From the IMG/VR virus record IMGVR_UViG_3300044991_001407, positions 1 through 64,000 of that record: a stretch of 64,000 bases of DNA. One strand, given 5' to 3'. This document shows positions 8,993 through 18,500 of this stretch, in pieces. The notes under the pieces are model-generated. The model was not told where the DNA came from. It saw nothing but the letters and a program-made list of their open reading frames with translations, and made no database searches. A program made the position numbers and the translations under genes. The stretch is from a virus. Each line of letters starts with the position of its first letter. Within the stretch, counting starts at the first letter, position 1.

Positions 8993-10209
8993 TAAATGTC
9001 CCATTCTTCTGCCCACTTTCCAGTCTCTAGGTTCCATCTAAGGTAGAAACCAAAGTGATGTGCTCTTCTCACCTTTCGTGAAACAACCTGAAACACATCT
9101 GAGGATGGTTCTCTGTGAATTGCAAGAACGAGGTCGGCATCATAAGCTAACTGCTTACTCCATGCAACTTCCTCAAGCTCTGGTGGTCGCTCTGAGTGAC
9201 CCTCTGACATGGTTACTGCAGCGACATCTATAATTGGGACATTGTTTTTGACTGCCATTCGCTTAAAAGCCTTAGAGAGATTCTTAGCCTTCTCAGTTTC
9301 TGTTTTAGCACCACTGGAGTCATCAAACAGACCATGATAATCAAGAATAACAAGGTCAGGATGATATTGGTCAATCTTTGCCTGCACCATGTTTTGATCT
9401 GCTGTCTCAAGACCTTCTGATGTTACAAGATGGATTGCATGCTTACCCTCAAACATTTCCTCTGCCCACTTCTCATACTTATCTACAACAGCAGGGTTTG
9501 CTCTTACAAGGTCTGTATTAGTAAAGTTACCCTCTCCATTGTTAAGCAAAGTATCAAGTCGCTGACCTTCTTGAATCTTATTCATTTCAAGAGAAATAAT
9601 AAGCGGTCTATAACCAGCCCTCCATGCATTTACCGCAAACAATCGTGCAATAAATGATTTACCAACGCCAGTCCAGCCAAGCAAAACAACAAAGTCCCCT
9701 GGTTGCCAACCACCGAATGTTTTATCAATAACATTGATACCACTAGGTACCCCTTGAAGCTCGTTGTTATCTCGCAACGATCTCTCTTTAAGGCTTTGCG
9801 CTCTATCTCTCCATTCACCAGCCAAATCTGTATCCTTAAGACTGCTAGAGAATTTGTAGAGTCTTGAGGTTTCTTCCATCAGGTATGATAACGATTCTTT
9901 TGGACCAAGATCACTAAGAATTGCGTGAGCTTTGGAAACAATAGATCTAGTCTGATAGGAGAGCGATTCTCGCCTTGCTTCATCAACATAGTATTTAAGA
10001 GGCTCTGGGGTGAGTACGAAATCAAAATCAGCGTAGTGATGTTTGATCGTATCCTTTGACGGAACTTTCTTATGCTCGTCATAGTGAGAAACAATGAAGT
10101 TCCAAATATCTCTATTCTCTACAAAGACATTCTCCACACCTTGGTTAACAGCTTCTACATAACCATTGCTTTCAACAATTGAGTTAAGCAATCTTGTTTC
10201 ATAATTCAT
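8992..10209 (-). CDS. dnaB: Replicative DNA helicase (DnaB type)
   Basis: A 405-residue hexameric RecA-fold helicase that unwinds the fork 5' to 3'. Seen: a helical N-terminal domain of about 120 residues, linker, Walker A GWTGVGKS at 178-185, the SLEMN motif near 206-210, Walker B LVILD at 286-290, and the C-terminal KQLAYDADLVLAIHRE and SRKVRRAHHF strands with the arginine finger region. Length is a little under bacterial DnaB (about 450). It overlaps the upstream 101-residue gene by four bases and the downstream small gene by one. Confidence 0.93.
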   Translation of the reverse strand: MNYETRLLNSIVESNGYVEAVNQGVENVFVENRDIWNFIVSHYDEHKKVPSKDTIKHHYADFDFVLTPEPLKYYVDEARRESLSYQTRSIVSKAHAILSDLGPKESLSYLMEETSRLYKFSSSLKDTDLAGEWRDRAQSLKERSLRDNNELQGVPSGINVIDKTFGGWQPGDFVVLLGWTGVGKSFIARLFAVNAWRAGYRPLIISLEMNKIQEGQRLDTLLNNGEGNFTNTDLVRANPAVVDKYEKWAEEMFEGKHAIHLVTSEGLETADQNMVQAKIDQYHPDLVILDYHGLFDDSSGAKTETEKAKNLSKAFKRMAVKNNVPIIDVAAVTMSEGHSERPPELEEVAWSKQLAYDADLVLAIHREPSSDVFQVVSRKVRRAHHFGFYLRWNLETGKWAEEWDI

Positions 10210-10511
10210 TCAGAGACCATTCTCTTCCTTGTTTCTTCTACGATATTTTTAAACTTATCAGTTGACTTATTCTCAAATTTAACCCGATCAACATATGATC
10301 TTGATTCAACAGCGAAATCAAATATCAAAAAAGGTCCACTATTTGATTTGACGAACAATTGTATCGCATCAAAGAGCTCCTGTCTCTTATAGAAATCAGC
10401 AATTGCATCTGCAACGGATTCCTGTCTCGGAGAATCTGGAATAAATAACTTATTTGATTTTTTGCAAGATTCCTTGAAGAAGTTTATTAGTTCTTGACCA
10501 GTTGCTTCCAT
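10206..10511 (-). CDS. Hypothetical protein before helicase, 101 aa
   Basis: A 101-residue protein whose ATG lies inside the end of the WhiB gene (62-base overlap) and whose stop overlaps the helicase ATG. It is mixed alpha/beta and basic at the C-terminus (ENKSTDKFKNIVEETRKRM). There is no recognisable motif. Being immediately before a DnaB-type helicase it could be a helicase loader or accessory factor, as in other phages, but nothing in the sequence proves that. The long overlap is unusual; there is no later ATG that would avoid it. Confidence 0.62.
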   Translation of the reverse strand: MEATGQELINFFKESCKKSNKLFIPDSPRQESVADAIADFYKRQELFDAIQLFVKSNSGPFLIFDFAVESRSYVDRVKFENKSTDKFKNIVEETRKRMVSE

Positions 10512-10749
10512 TTACTTTCTTCGCCTCCTTCCATGTAAGAATTAGGAAATCATACTCTGATATGCCAGCATTTACACCGACATATGGATTATTTTGCCAT
10601 GCATTTAAAAAACATTCTTTTTTAACTTTGCACAATGAACAACCTTGCTTGGCATATTTTATGTCATCAATGTCATAAGATAGCCAAGCAATTGATCGTT
10701 CATCTTTTGCACAGACAGCTTTTTTTACCCAATCACTTTGGGCTTTCAT
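10450..10749 (-). CDS. whiB: WhiB-family iron-sulfur regulator
   Basis: A 99-residue protein with the WhiB cysteine pattern: C13, then C37-x2-C40-x5-C46 (GCSLCKVKKEC), expected to bind a 4Fe-4S cluster. The G-[VI]-W-G-G turn that follows the cluster in WhiB proteins appears in altered form as VGVNAG at 57-62, and a lysine-rich C-terminal part could contact DNA or sigma factor. WhiB proteins act with the host primary sigma factor in Actinobacteria, so this gene is the strongest host marker in the window. The phage copy may redirect host transcription or resist superinfection. Confidence 0.85.
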   Translation of the reverse strand: MKAQSDWVKKAVCAKDERSIAWLSYDIDDIKYAKQGCSLCKVKKECFLNAWQNNPYVGVNAGISEYDFLILTWKEAKKVNGSNWSRTNKLLQGILQKIK

Positions 10750-10945
10750 TGTCTAGCTCTTGCAACTTAGCTTCAATCTGAGCATCAATTGACTCCCAAA
10801 CCTTAGCCCAAGCTGCTGGGTCATCAGCGTCAGATGCCTGAACTCTTGCTCCAGCATCTAGTCTGAGCGACTCATAGTTACCAAGATTCTTGGTAATTCC
10901 GAGCGAAGCCCAAATTTCTGTTGTCTTTTCTTTTGATGTAGTCAT
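10733..10945 (-). CDS. Small hypothetical protein with NLGNYESLR motif, 70 aa
   Basis: A 70-residue acidic protein overlapping the WhiB start by 17 bases. It contains LGNYESLRLDAGARV near 21-35, a strand pattern I have seen in many small phage proteins of unknown function that sit beside replication genes. The C-terminal half is a charged helix (DPAAWAKVWESIDAQIEAKLQ, shown in part). No catalytic or metal motif is visible. Confidence 0.65.
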   Translation of the reverse strand: MTTSKEKTTEIWASLGITKNLGNYESLRLDAGARVQASDADDPAAWAKVWESIDAQIEAKLQELDNESPK

Positions 10946-10952
10946 GTGTTCC

Positions 10953-11387
10953 TCACTTGTGAAGTTTTACTTTTTGTTCCAATAATTTTATTGTATTACC
11001 AACCCTACTGCTTGATTGAACAATAGGGCGACCTTGTGTTCTTTGATTGAAAAATTCAATCATTTCATAGACTTCGCTCTCATCATAGTATCTCCAGTTT
11101 GAATATCCACTATATTCATCCCCAAATTTACTTGCTGATGGGATTAGATTTTTTCTTTCATACTTTCTAAGAGTATCGGGTCTACGCTCAACAATCTTAG
11201 CTACTTCCCCAACAGTATACAATCTAATAATCAATATTTCAGACTGTTCATATGGAATGTCAATAATATCTTTAGTATTCAACTGCTCAAGATAAATCTT
11301 GTTTTTACCCTTGGATATTTTTTTAATCTTTACAATATTCCCAGCGTATTTATAAAATTTATTTGCTATTGGCTTCTTTGAGATCAT
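10953..11387 (-). CDS. MerR-like winged-helix regulator
   Basis: A 144-residue protein with a MerR-type DNA-binding domain in its middle: YTVGEVAKIVERRPDTLRKYERKN region at about 57-80 is the helix-turn-helix, followed by a wing with WRYYDESEVYEM. Before it is a basic beta-rich segment of about 50 residues, and after it a short C-terminal helix but no effector domain or metal cysteines. It may be a phage repressor or activator of the divergent operons or a DNA-packaging-type HTH. It overlaps the zinc-ribbon gene by 29 bases. Confidence 0.75.
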   Translation of the reverse strand: MISKKPIANKFYKYAGNIVKIKKISKGKNKIYLEQLNTKDIIDIPYEQSEILIIRLYTVGEVAKIVERRPDTLRKYERKNLIPSASKFGDEYSGYSNWRYYDESEVYEMIEFFNQRTQGRPIVQSSSRVGNTIKLLEQKVKLHK

Positions 11388-11577
11388 GTCTCGCCTCTAC
11401 TGTCTTGAATCCAAGGTATGATAAAATTTTATTTAACTTTTTGACCTCAACATCAATAGATACAGAGCACCTAATGCAGGTAAGGTCAATATAGTTTTTT
11501 TGAAATGCATAATACTGCTGACCAGTAAACATTCTTCCAGTGCAATTCCTGCAATAGATACCAGTTGCTTTAGTCAT
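11359..11577 (-). CDS. Small zinc-ribbon protein, 72 aa
   Basis: A 72-residue protein with two CxxC knuckles, CRNC at 9-12 and CIRC at 34-37, separated by a beta-hairpin-like stretch. This is a typical zinc ribbon. The rest is a lysine-rich helix. Zinc ribbons in phage operons are often nucleic-acid-binding or RNA polymerase-interacting, but the target is unknown. It follows the phosphoesterase gene by one base. Confidence 0.72.
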   Translation of the reverse strand: MTKATGIYCRNCTGRMFTGQQYYAFQKNYIDLTCIRCSVSIDVEVKKLNKILSYLGFKTVEARHDLKEANSK

Positions 11578-11578
11578 G

Positions 11579-12745
11579 TTAGTCCAGCCAACAATTATAT
11601 TCTGCTGTTACAATACCCTTTCCTGGATGTACGAACATCAGCGCCTGTGAAGGTCTACCGACAGCTGCAAGGCTTTCTGCAGCATATGTATTTGTAGACT
11701 CAGGACTTCCTGAGATTCTTACCTGAACAGTATTGAATGTCATCTTTGTTGGAGTATGGAAGTGTCCTAGATAGATATCATCAAACGCTTCTTCAACCGC
11801 ACCAATCTTCCATCCGTATGCTTTCTTCTGGAAAGAGTAAAAGGTAGATAGGCTTCCGAACTGATCGCCATGACATAGCAAGCTCTTGTAGTTACCAATC
11901 TTGTCAACGGCATACCAATGTCGCTCTCCACGACCATCAGGAATCTTGAACTCAATTCTCTTTTCTTTTTCAAACATCAATTGCGTGATGCGATAAAGCA
12001 TTCTGTCACCATTCGTTTCAGGATCATGGTCTCTTCTTGCCCGACCACCGATTGAACCGTGATTACCAATCACTCCAACAAATGTTACTTTTTCAAAGTT
12101 CTCAAGAAGAATATTGATAAAGTTTTTCATAATTCTTGGACCATCAACAGTAATTTGTCTATACAAACCACCATCAATTAAGAATGACTGACCTGGAAAA
12201 ATCAGCTCCCCCTCAATAATGTCACCAAGAGCCCAGATTCTAATTTCTTTCACAGGGTGATCTTTTCTTTGAATTTCGGTGAGCTGAACAATCTTTTCAG
12301 CAAACTTATAAATTCTCTCTTCACACACCTGTGAGTTATAGTCTGGAGTAATCTTGGCAAGCTGCCAGTCAGCAATGATTGCTACTGCAACTTCCTCATC
12401 CTTCGTTGTTCTGTCAAACTTTGGTTTTGGCACTGGAACATACTTAACGGACTCAACATCTTCTTTAACAGCTCTATACAGAGCACCCGCTAAATCGTCA
12501 CTCTTTGTCTTAACCTTGTTGTACTCTGACAGCAGTTTATTGTAAGAAAGCCTCAACTCACTTTCTGTTACTGGAACTTGCCCAGTCTCTGGGTCAGGTA
12601 GTGTTTCAAACAGCCCATTTTCCCTTCTATATTTACAAAGACCATTGACATCAATGGTTTTCCTGCATGACTTATCGCCATACTTAGCGTTAGCTGTCTT
12701 TGGCTCAAATTGAATATCACAGCCTTCTGTTGCACAAACTTTCAT
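11579..12745 (-). CDS. Calcineurin-like metallophosphoesterase
   Basis: A 388-residue protein. The C-terminal part is a metallophosphoesterase domain with the expected series of metal ligands: IIADWQLAK, ALGDIIEGE, GVIGNHGS, LCHGDQFG and YLGHFHTP. The N-terminal 30 residues have a small cysteine cluster (CATEGCDIQF, then KSCRK) that may bind zinc. Phage members near replication genes are often thought to be nucleases or cyclic-nucleotide phosphodiesterases; substrate is unknown. I chose the ATG at 12745 because AGGAG lies six bases before it; the frame is open 24 bases further. Confidence 0.87.
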   Translation of the reverse strand: MKVCATEGCDIQFEPKTANAKYGDKSCRKTIDVNGLCKYRRENGLFETLPDPETGQVPVTESELRLSYNKLLSEYNKVKTKSDDLAGALYRAVKEDVESVKYVPVPKPKFDRTTKDEEVAVAIIADWQLAKITPDYNSQVCEERIYKFAEKIVQLTEIQRKDHPVKEIRIWALGDIIEGELIFPGQSFLIDGGLYRQITVDGPRIMKNFINILLENFEKVTFVGVIGNHGSIGGRARRDHDPETNGDRMLYRITQLMFEKEKRIEFKIPDGRGERHWYAVDKIGNYKSLLCHGDQFGSLSTFYSFQKKAYGWKIGAVEEAFDDIYLGHFHTPTKMTFNTVQVRISGSPESTNTYAAESLAAVGRPSQALMFVHPGKGIVTAEYNCWLD

Positions 12746-12797
12746 AAGGACTCCTTTGGTTCTCGTCAATCATATCATAAGGATATTCAAGAAGTTG

Positions 12798-13232
12798 CTA
12801 TGGAAGTCTTTTTTTTATTGCAATTATTTTTGAAGCATTTTTCTTTTTTGTATGAGGTTTATTCTTGTTAGCATTGTCCCTCATTTTCTTCCGATTCTCA
12901 TCTGACATCTTATTACCCTCTTTATGAAGGGCGCTATGTTCTTGCGATGAACACAAAAATAAATTATCTAACCTGTTATCAGCTTTAATCTCGTTAATAT
13001 GATGAACAGTTTCCCAGGCTTGAAGATATCTGCCTAGATATCTTTCAATAACAAGGCGATGCTCATAAGTATACCCACGAATATTTTTAGGATGATCTGG
13101 CTTTAAAACCCGAACATAACCTTTATCATCAATGTATTTACCACCGCTATAATTAGGACTATCTTCACCAGATGCAAACTTCGCAGACCAATCTATGTCC
13201 GTTCTCTGCGATGCGAGCTTTGGTTTAGCCAA
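12798..13232 (-). CDS. HNH homing endonuclease
   Basis: A 144-residue HNH nuclease. The core is ETVHHINEIKADNRLDNLFL near 75-94, with the doubled histidine and the N-x-x-x-N pattern, followed by EHSALH. A strand-rich N-terminal segment (GYVRVLKPDHP) and a basic C-terminal helix that begins MSDENRKKMRDN look like DNA-recognition modules of the NUMOD type. The start is a TTG immediately after the TAG of the tail gene. It lies exactly between the tail and replication modules, a typical insertion point for a free-standing homing endonuclease. Confidence 0.88.
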   Translation of the reverse strand: MAKPKLASQRTDIDWSAKFASGEDSPNYSGGKYIDDKGYVRVLKPDHPKNIRGYTYEHRLVIERYLGRYLQAWETVHHINEIKADNRLDNLFLCSSQEHSALHKEGNKMSDENRKKMRDNANKNKPHTKKKNASKIIAIKKRLP

Positions 13233-13910
13233 CTATGCTGCTCCACCTACATCTTCAACATACATCTGAAGGGGTTGCACAGTTGCTGACGCTGGCACAT
13301 AGTAAGCTGGGGCATTTGTTGCGCTTGCACCCTGAATACGATTGATAGCTGCAAAAAAAACTTCATTGCTAAATCCAGATATATTGCTTTGAAGAACAAC
13401 TGAATGAGATCCTGCTCCAAACCTAGAGTCATAAGAATTATTTCTTAATGCAATATTTGATATAGTAGCATTTGCTCCAAGCGTAGAGACATCAATATAA
13501 GCAAAAGGTGGTGGAGTGAATCTAGCTGAGTAAATCATTGTGTTAGCGGAACCATGAGTTCCAGTATGAAGGCTTAATATATATGTGCAGTCCTCAGCAC
13601 CTTTTGTATCAACAACAAATCCAGTAAAGTTAAGAGTTACTCTATAAAATCTATTTGCAGATATAGTAACACGATTGTCTCCACCGCCAGTTCCTGACTC
13701 ATCTGATAGGTTGATAATCTCGTGAGTGTTTGCAAAGTCTGTGTATGAAGCAGTATTACTTGTTACAGTTTTAAGCTTTTTAACACCTTCAGGGCTATCA
13801 GTTGTAGCCTCTTTGACCTGCTGGATGTTTGTAGACATCTGCTGAAGTCTGTCTCCAGTAATTGGGGTTCCATCAGTCCATGAAACTTGTGAATAGTTCT
13901 CGTAAGCCAT
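13233..13910 (-). CDS. Putative minor tail/fibre protein, 225 aa
   Basis: A 225-residue protein with an N-terminal helical segment (WTDGTPITGDRLQQMSTNIQ) of the kind that trimerises in tail fibres, then a beta-rich domain with an FYRVTLNFTG and TYILSLHTGTHG sandwich-like pattern. This resembles receptor-binding heads. It lies at the distal end of the tail module, after the S74 fibre. The start has TATAAT six bases upstream and no Shine-Dalgarno, so it is probably transcribed separately and leaderless. Confidence 0.72.
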   Translation of the reverse strand: MAYENYSQVSWTDGTPITGDRLQQMSTNIQQVKEATTDSPEGVKKLKTVTSNTASYTDFANTHEIINLSDESGTGGGDNRVTISANRFYRVTLNFTGFVVDTKGAEDCTYILSLHTGTHGSANTMIYSARFTPPPFAYIDVSTLGANATISNIALRNNSYDSRFGAGSHSVVLQSNISGFSNEVFFAAINRIQGASATNAPAYYVPASATVQPLQMYVEDVGGAA

Positions 13911-13922
13911 TTATCTATTATA
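13911..13922 (-). promoter_or_regulatory. Leaderless promoter -10 box before 13233-13910 gene
   Basis: TATAAT occupies 13922-13917 on the minus strand and the ATG begins six bases later at 13910. This places the expected transcription start at or next to the A of ATG. There is no Shine-Dalgarno. I see no good -35 hexamer at 16-18 bases. Confidence 0.55.
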
Positions 13923-13928
13923 CCTCAT

Positions 13929-15527
13929 TTACCCTTCTATCTCGGTAAGTCTTGCCTCTAGTGACTGTATTTTTTCACTTAATTCTTGCACTGCCTTCAC
14001 AAGTAGTGGAATCATATCCATTTCTTTCCACATTGCTGGTGTCCAAGCGCTTAAATCATAATAACCGCCAGGTTGGTCTTTTGGTAGGTCAAGACTGGGT
14101 GATTTGTAGACTGTTAGAGCAGGGCAATCTTCACCAATTTCCTGAGCAATAAATCCGTAACTAATACTTAAATCCGCAATCGCCCTAGCTTCATCTGACC
14201 ACGGCTTATTTGTTGTTGGGTCAAGTTTATCAATTCCATCAATATGCCAGTTATATTGGCGAGGTCTAATTTGATTGAGAATATCAAGCGCATTATTGAT
14301 GTCTTGAATATTATATTTTAGCTCACGCAGTGATGATGGTCCCCGAATAATCTCTCCACCGCTTCCAGGTGCATGAATACGAGCAGTTGTGCTGGAAGAT
14401 GTGGTTGAAAAATTGCCAAGACTTTTGATTCCAATATTATTCCCTAGTGCAAATTCGCCGTTAGCTATGATAATATCAGCCATTACGCCGTATACATTTA
14501 CTTGCCCAGGACCAAGCACTTGACCAGTGTTTGTCAAGGTTAGATCACCAGTTATACTTCCTGTAGTAATTGTACCTGAAATTGATGCATTTTGTGCAGA
14601 TAAATTACCAGATGCATCAACAGCGAAATTGCTTCCTATCTGAAGCTCAACGCCAGAAATTGTTCCACCGCTTACTAAATCACCACTGATGCTCCCCGAT
14701 GTTGCATTTATCTCTCCATAAATTACTGCATTTTCAGCATAAAGGTTTCCAGATGTGTCAACGCTAAAATTACCACTTGATGTAAATATAGCACCATTAG
14801 CATAAATACCAAAAGTACTAGCATTTGATGTTAGATTACCGTTTGCGTCAATATCAATACCTGGAGTTGCAACAGAGGTTGCCACTACTCCACCTTGTAT
14901 CGTTACATTCGCACCAAGAGTAATTCCCCCACCAGCACTTCTATAAATACCAGTGTTCCCGCCAAGAGCAAAAGCGCCGTTTGAATACCAATAATCGTTA
15001 GCACCAACAAAGAGGTTTCCTCTGAATTGTCCATTTGTAAACACAGCATCTCCTGAGCTTGTAATAGCCCAGCCAGTAGTCCCCGCATTACTAAACGCAA
15101 AAGTATTTGCATTATATGTACCATTAAAATTGTTACTGGCAATGATGGTATTTACAAGAACAAAGTTGGCTGTAAGCTCATTTGAAGTAATTGTGTTCGC
15201 AGCAATTTCATTTGCGGTCAATGCATTTGCCGCAATTGAATTAGCCTCAATTGATCTTGAAATAATATGAGCAGATCCGTTCACAATTCCAGGCTGAAGG
15301 ACAAGACCTGCTGGCTCAATCAGTGATGAGTTGACAGTCTCTACGACAAAGTTTTTAAAGCTATCGTAATTACGAGACTGTGTTGACCTTCTATCTGGAT
15401 CCCCAAGCAAACCCCATGAGAAATCAAACAAAGAATACTGAGAGGTATCAATTAGGCTTGAATTATTCCCATCATGAGAGTGCCCACCACGACCAGGGAA
15501 GAAGTATATCGTATTCTCACTAGGCAT
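13929..15527 (-). CDS. Tail fibre with C-terminal S74 intramolecular chaperone
   Basis: A 532-residue fibre. Residues 1-60 are an attachment domain, 70-395 are repetitive beta structure with alternating motifs such as ANEIAANTITSNELTAN and TSSGNFSVDTSGNLYAENA, and from about 398 the protein is a peptidase S74 chaperone domain: SSLRELKYNI with the Ser399/Lys404 dyad, GFIAQEIGED and a C-terminal coiled coil ending SLEARLTEIEG. In this family the chaperone trimerises the fibre and then cuts itself off before the conserved serine. It overlaps the stop/start of the large tail protein by one base. Confidence 0.9.
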   Translation of the reverse strand: MPSENTIYFFPGRGGHSHDGNNSSLIDTSQYSLFDFSWGLLGDPDRRSTQSRNYDSFKNFVVETVNSSLIEPAGLVLQPGIVNGSAHIISRSIEANSIAANALTANEIAANTITSNELTANFVLVNTIIASNNFNGTYNANTFAFSNAGTTGWAITSSGDAVFTNGQFRGNLFVGANDYWYSNGAFALGGNTGIYRSAGGGITLGANVTIQGGVVATSVATPGIDIDANGNLTSNASTFGIYANGAIFTSSGNFSVDTSGNLYAENAVIYGEINATSGSISGDLVSGGTISGVELQIGSNFAVDASGNLSAQNASISGTITTGSITGDLTLTNTGQVLGPGQVNVYGVMADIIIANGEFALGNNIGIKSLGNFSTTSSSTTARIHAPGSGGEIIRGPSSLRELKYNIQDINNALDILNQIRPRQYNWHIDGIDKLDPTTNKPWSDEARAIADLSISYGFIAQEIGEDCPALTVYKSPSLDLPKDQPGGYYDLSAWTPAMWKEMDMIPLLVKAVQELSEKIQSLEARLTEIEG

Positions 15528-18500
15528 TATGAAACCTTCCTTAACACCAGATTTTGAGATACATTATCCCCAATGGTTGTATTATGAGAAATAACCCAAT
15601 AATCAGTGTTTGTAATATCCAAAGCACTCAGATTTGTTACTCTAATTCTATCACCCAATTGGATTTTTGGCATTGCTGTTACATCAAGATTAATGATTGG
15701 AACAGGTATTTGTGTTTTTTCAATAATAAAATCAGCAAGTTTTTTAGCATGAACTGAATCCGTAATAAACGGGCTTTGAATTGTTACATCCTTAACACCG
15801 TACTTCTTAATACTGTCAGCCAAAGAAGCTGACTGTTCCTTAACCTGAACATTCTGCTCACTCATCATCACCGCTGTTCCGCTCAATACAGTTGCGTATG
15901 GATACTTTGTTAAAGGGTCAGTTCCTTGTAGAAATACGAGCCCGCCAACTTCAGAATCCTCACTTGCAGATAGAATCATCTCAGCACCGTATGGATATGG
16001 TAAATACTTTGTGATTTCAACCTTCTTTGGGTTTTCAAACAAAATCGCACTGATGAATGGTGCTTTTATGTTATAGGCTGGAGCCTTGTCAAACTTAATA
16101 TCATAGTAGCGAGACTCACGAACCTTATCATCAGCAACATGAGCGGCAGCAGTTGTTTGATACTGCGCTCTCTCTAAGCCGTTAAATGATGTAGCTGTTT
16201 TTGAAATATATTTAATAATCTCACTATTTATCTTGATATACCCAGTCTCTGCATAAACAGGATCCAGCGTTGTTGATACATATGCAACATTTGCATTTGA
16301 TGCCAGATTGGAAGTCAGCTTTGTTGTAGCCAAGCTTGAACCATCTGGTGCTATCCATAAAGACTGAACAGCATTTGTAGATGTCTGAATTGATGAGATA
16401 GGTATAACAACCTTATTACATTGAAGCGAAACATTATAATTGCTATTTGTAATATTAGTTGAGTCACTAAAATATGACTGAACATTTGCATGCTGATCAA
16501 TTGATGGTTCAAAGAATCTATAGAAGTGTTCATATTTAGCTTTATCATTTTCATCTATATAAATACGACCCATGTCCGCAAATGTAATGTCATTCATAAT
16601 TTCACGAATTGATGTTTCATTACCGTACAAAAATGCAAACTGAGTGAGTGGTTGCATTGCAGACTCAATGTATCTATTTTTAATTTCATCATCCGCAAGA
16701 GATTCGCCATAAATGGCAAACTCATCAGCATAAAAACTTCTAACTGAACTAGGCGCTATTTCTACACCAGTAACTGGTGTGTAAGATGCACCTCTTCCTC
16801 CGATAGTGATATCTTTTGATGCCGAAGAAATCACTGCTCCTTCAACAACCTCGGTATCTTTCAAATCACCATTTACAAAATACTTTAATGAAGAACCATC
16901 ATATGTTACGGCGATATGAGAAAAGGATGAGTTTGACAAAGCAACATTTGATGAAACAGTTTCTGTTACAACTGCACTATTACCCAAGACAGTTTTTATC
17001 TTAAACCCATTTGAAGTTGAATTATTAAAAAATTCAAAACCAGATGTTGAAGTTGAATTATTCCAGTTACTTATATACTCACCATCCGTAGCAAAACTAC
17101 CATTATGAAATTTCCCAAAAAACTCTATTGTCCACTTGTCTTTATAGGATAAATCATTCATTACAGTATATGGTATTCTTACATATGAATTAGATTCTAG
17201 GAGCACTGATTTATCGGATAAGTCAGATGTGAGACCAGTCGGTTGACTTAGCTTTGGATTGTTAATGTATACGCCATTGTTTCTGTGATTGTATGAATCC
17301 GCAGTTGACCATGTGGATGAGGAGTTCTTGCTTCCAATCGCATCCAATGGAACAATCGTGCAACATTCTGCTGCTGATACAATTGCATCCGAACCGCCGC
17401 TCAGCGCTTTGTATAGCGATATACTAAATGATGCTGAGCCAGAATTATTAAATGAGTGAAAGAACTCTATTCTTATTTTTCTTGGAACACCAGCTGATAG
17501 ATTTACCATGCTTGATTCATACCTAGTTGAACTAGTAGTTGTCTGGTATTTATCAAGGATTAGAATATCATCAAGATACAACCTAACACCACCATATGAA
17601 ATAAAAACAATTAGTTTCTGTAGACCAGAGTCGGTAGGGATGTAGTAACCATCAAACACCCCATTGAAATACTCAGAATATATAGCCGAATCATTACCCG
17701 TGAAAGAATAATTTGATAGGTTTAGAGAATTGGTGTTTGATGTTGATATATTTTTTGACAGTAATGTTAATGTTGGAGATACGAAACTTTTTTCGCCCAA
17801 GGCTTTATCCATTGGTGATAATTCTTTATCAATAGCATCAGCAACAATGTCTTTAACTGACTGGACATTTTTTTGATTCGTTGGCATTCCCCAAAAACGA
17901 GCTCTTAACCCAGTTGACGGAATAATGCTATTTCCACTTCTATCAATTGTTTGCTCATTGAACGAATATAGAGACACAGCCTCACGATCTTTTGCACCCT
18001 GTTTATAAGTATTTAACTTTTTAATATCAGCGCTTGGAAAATTTGCTCTCATCAAAAGATTCTTTACAGCATCACCAACATAGGCGTTCTGTAAAAAGAA
18101 ACCATAATTAATTGACCTTTCAGAAAGAAATTTGCTCCAGTCCTGGAGATTTGCACCAACAGTCATATCAGTTCCGACTGTCCATTCATCTACATAAAAA
18201 GTACCGTTCTTTACATATTCATAAATATCAAACGATATTGTCGCACCGACAGTATGTGATTTAGCGATAGTATCTCCGTAACCTCTTTCTAACACCGTCA
18301 CAACACTTGAAGAATCAACTGATGAGCACAAGATTACTTCCTCGGATTGTGTCCCTTCATCAATAACCACAGTAAAGTAATTACCAGCACCGCCAGACGG
18401 AAGGGATGATTTATCAAGCACAGAAAATGTTGAAGATGAGTTTGAAATATTTGCCTGGAGTTGTGTTGTTAATACAGAGCTATTTAGGTAATCACTACTA

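Noticed and set aside
12746-12769. Extended start of the phosphoesterase.
   Set aside because: The ATG at 12745 has an ideal AGGAG and the upstream residues are not domain-like.
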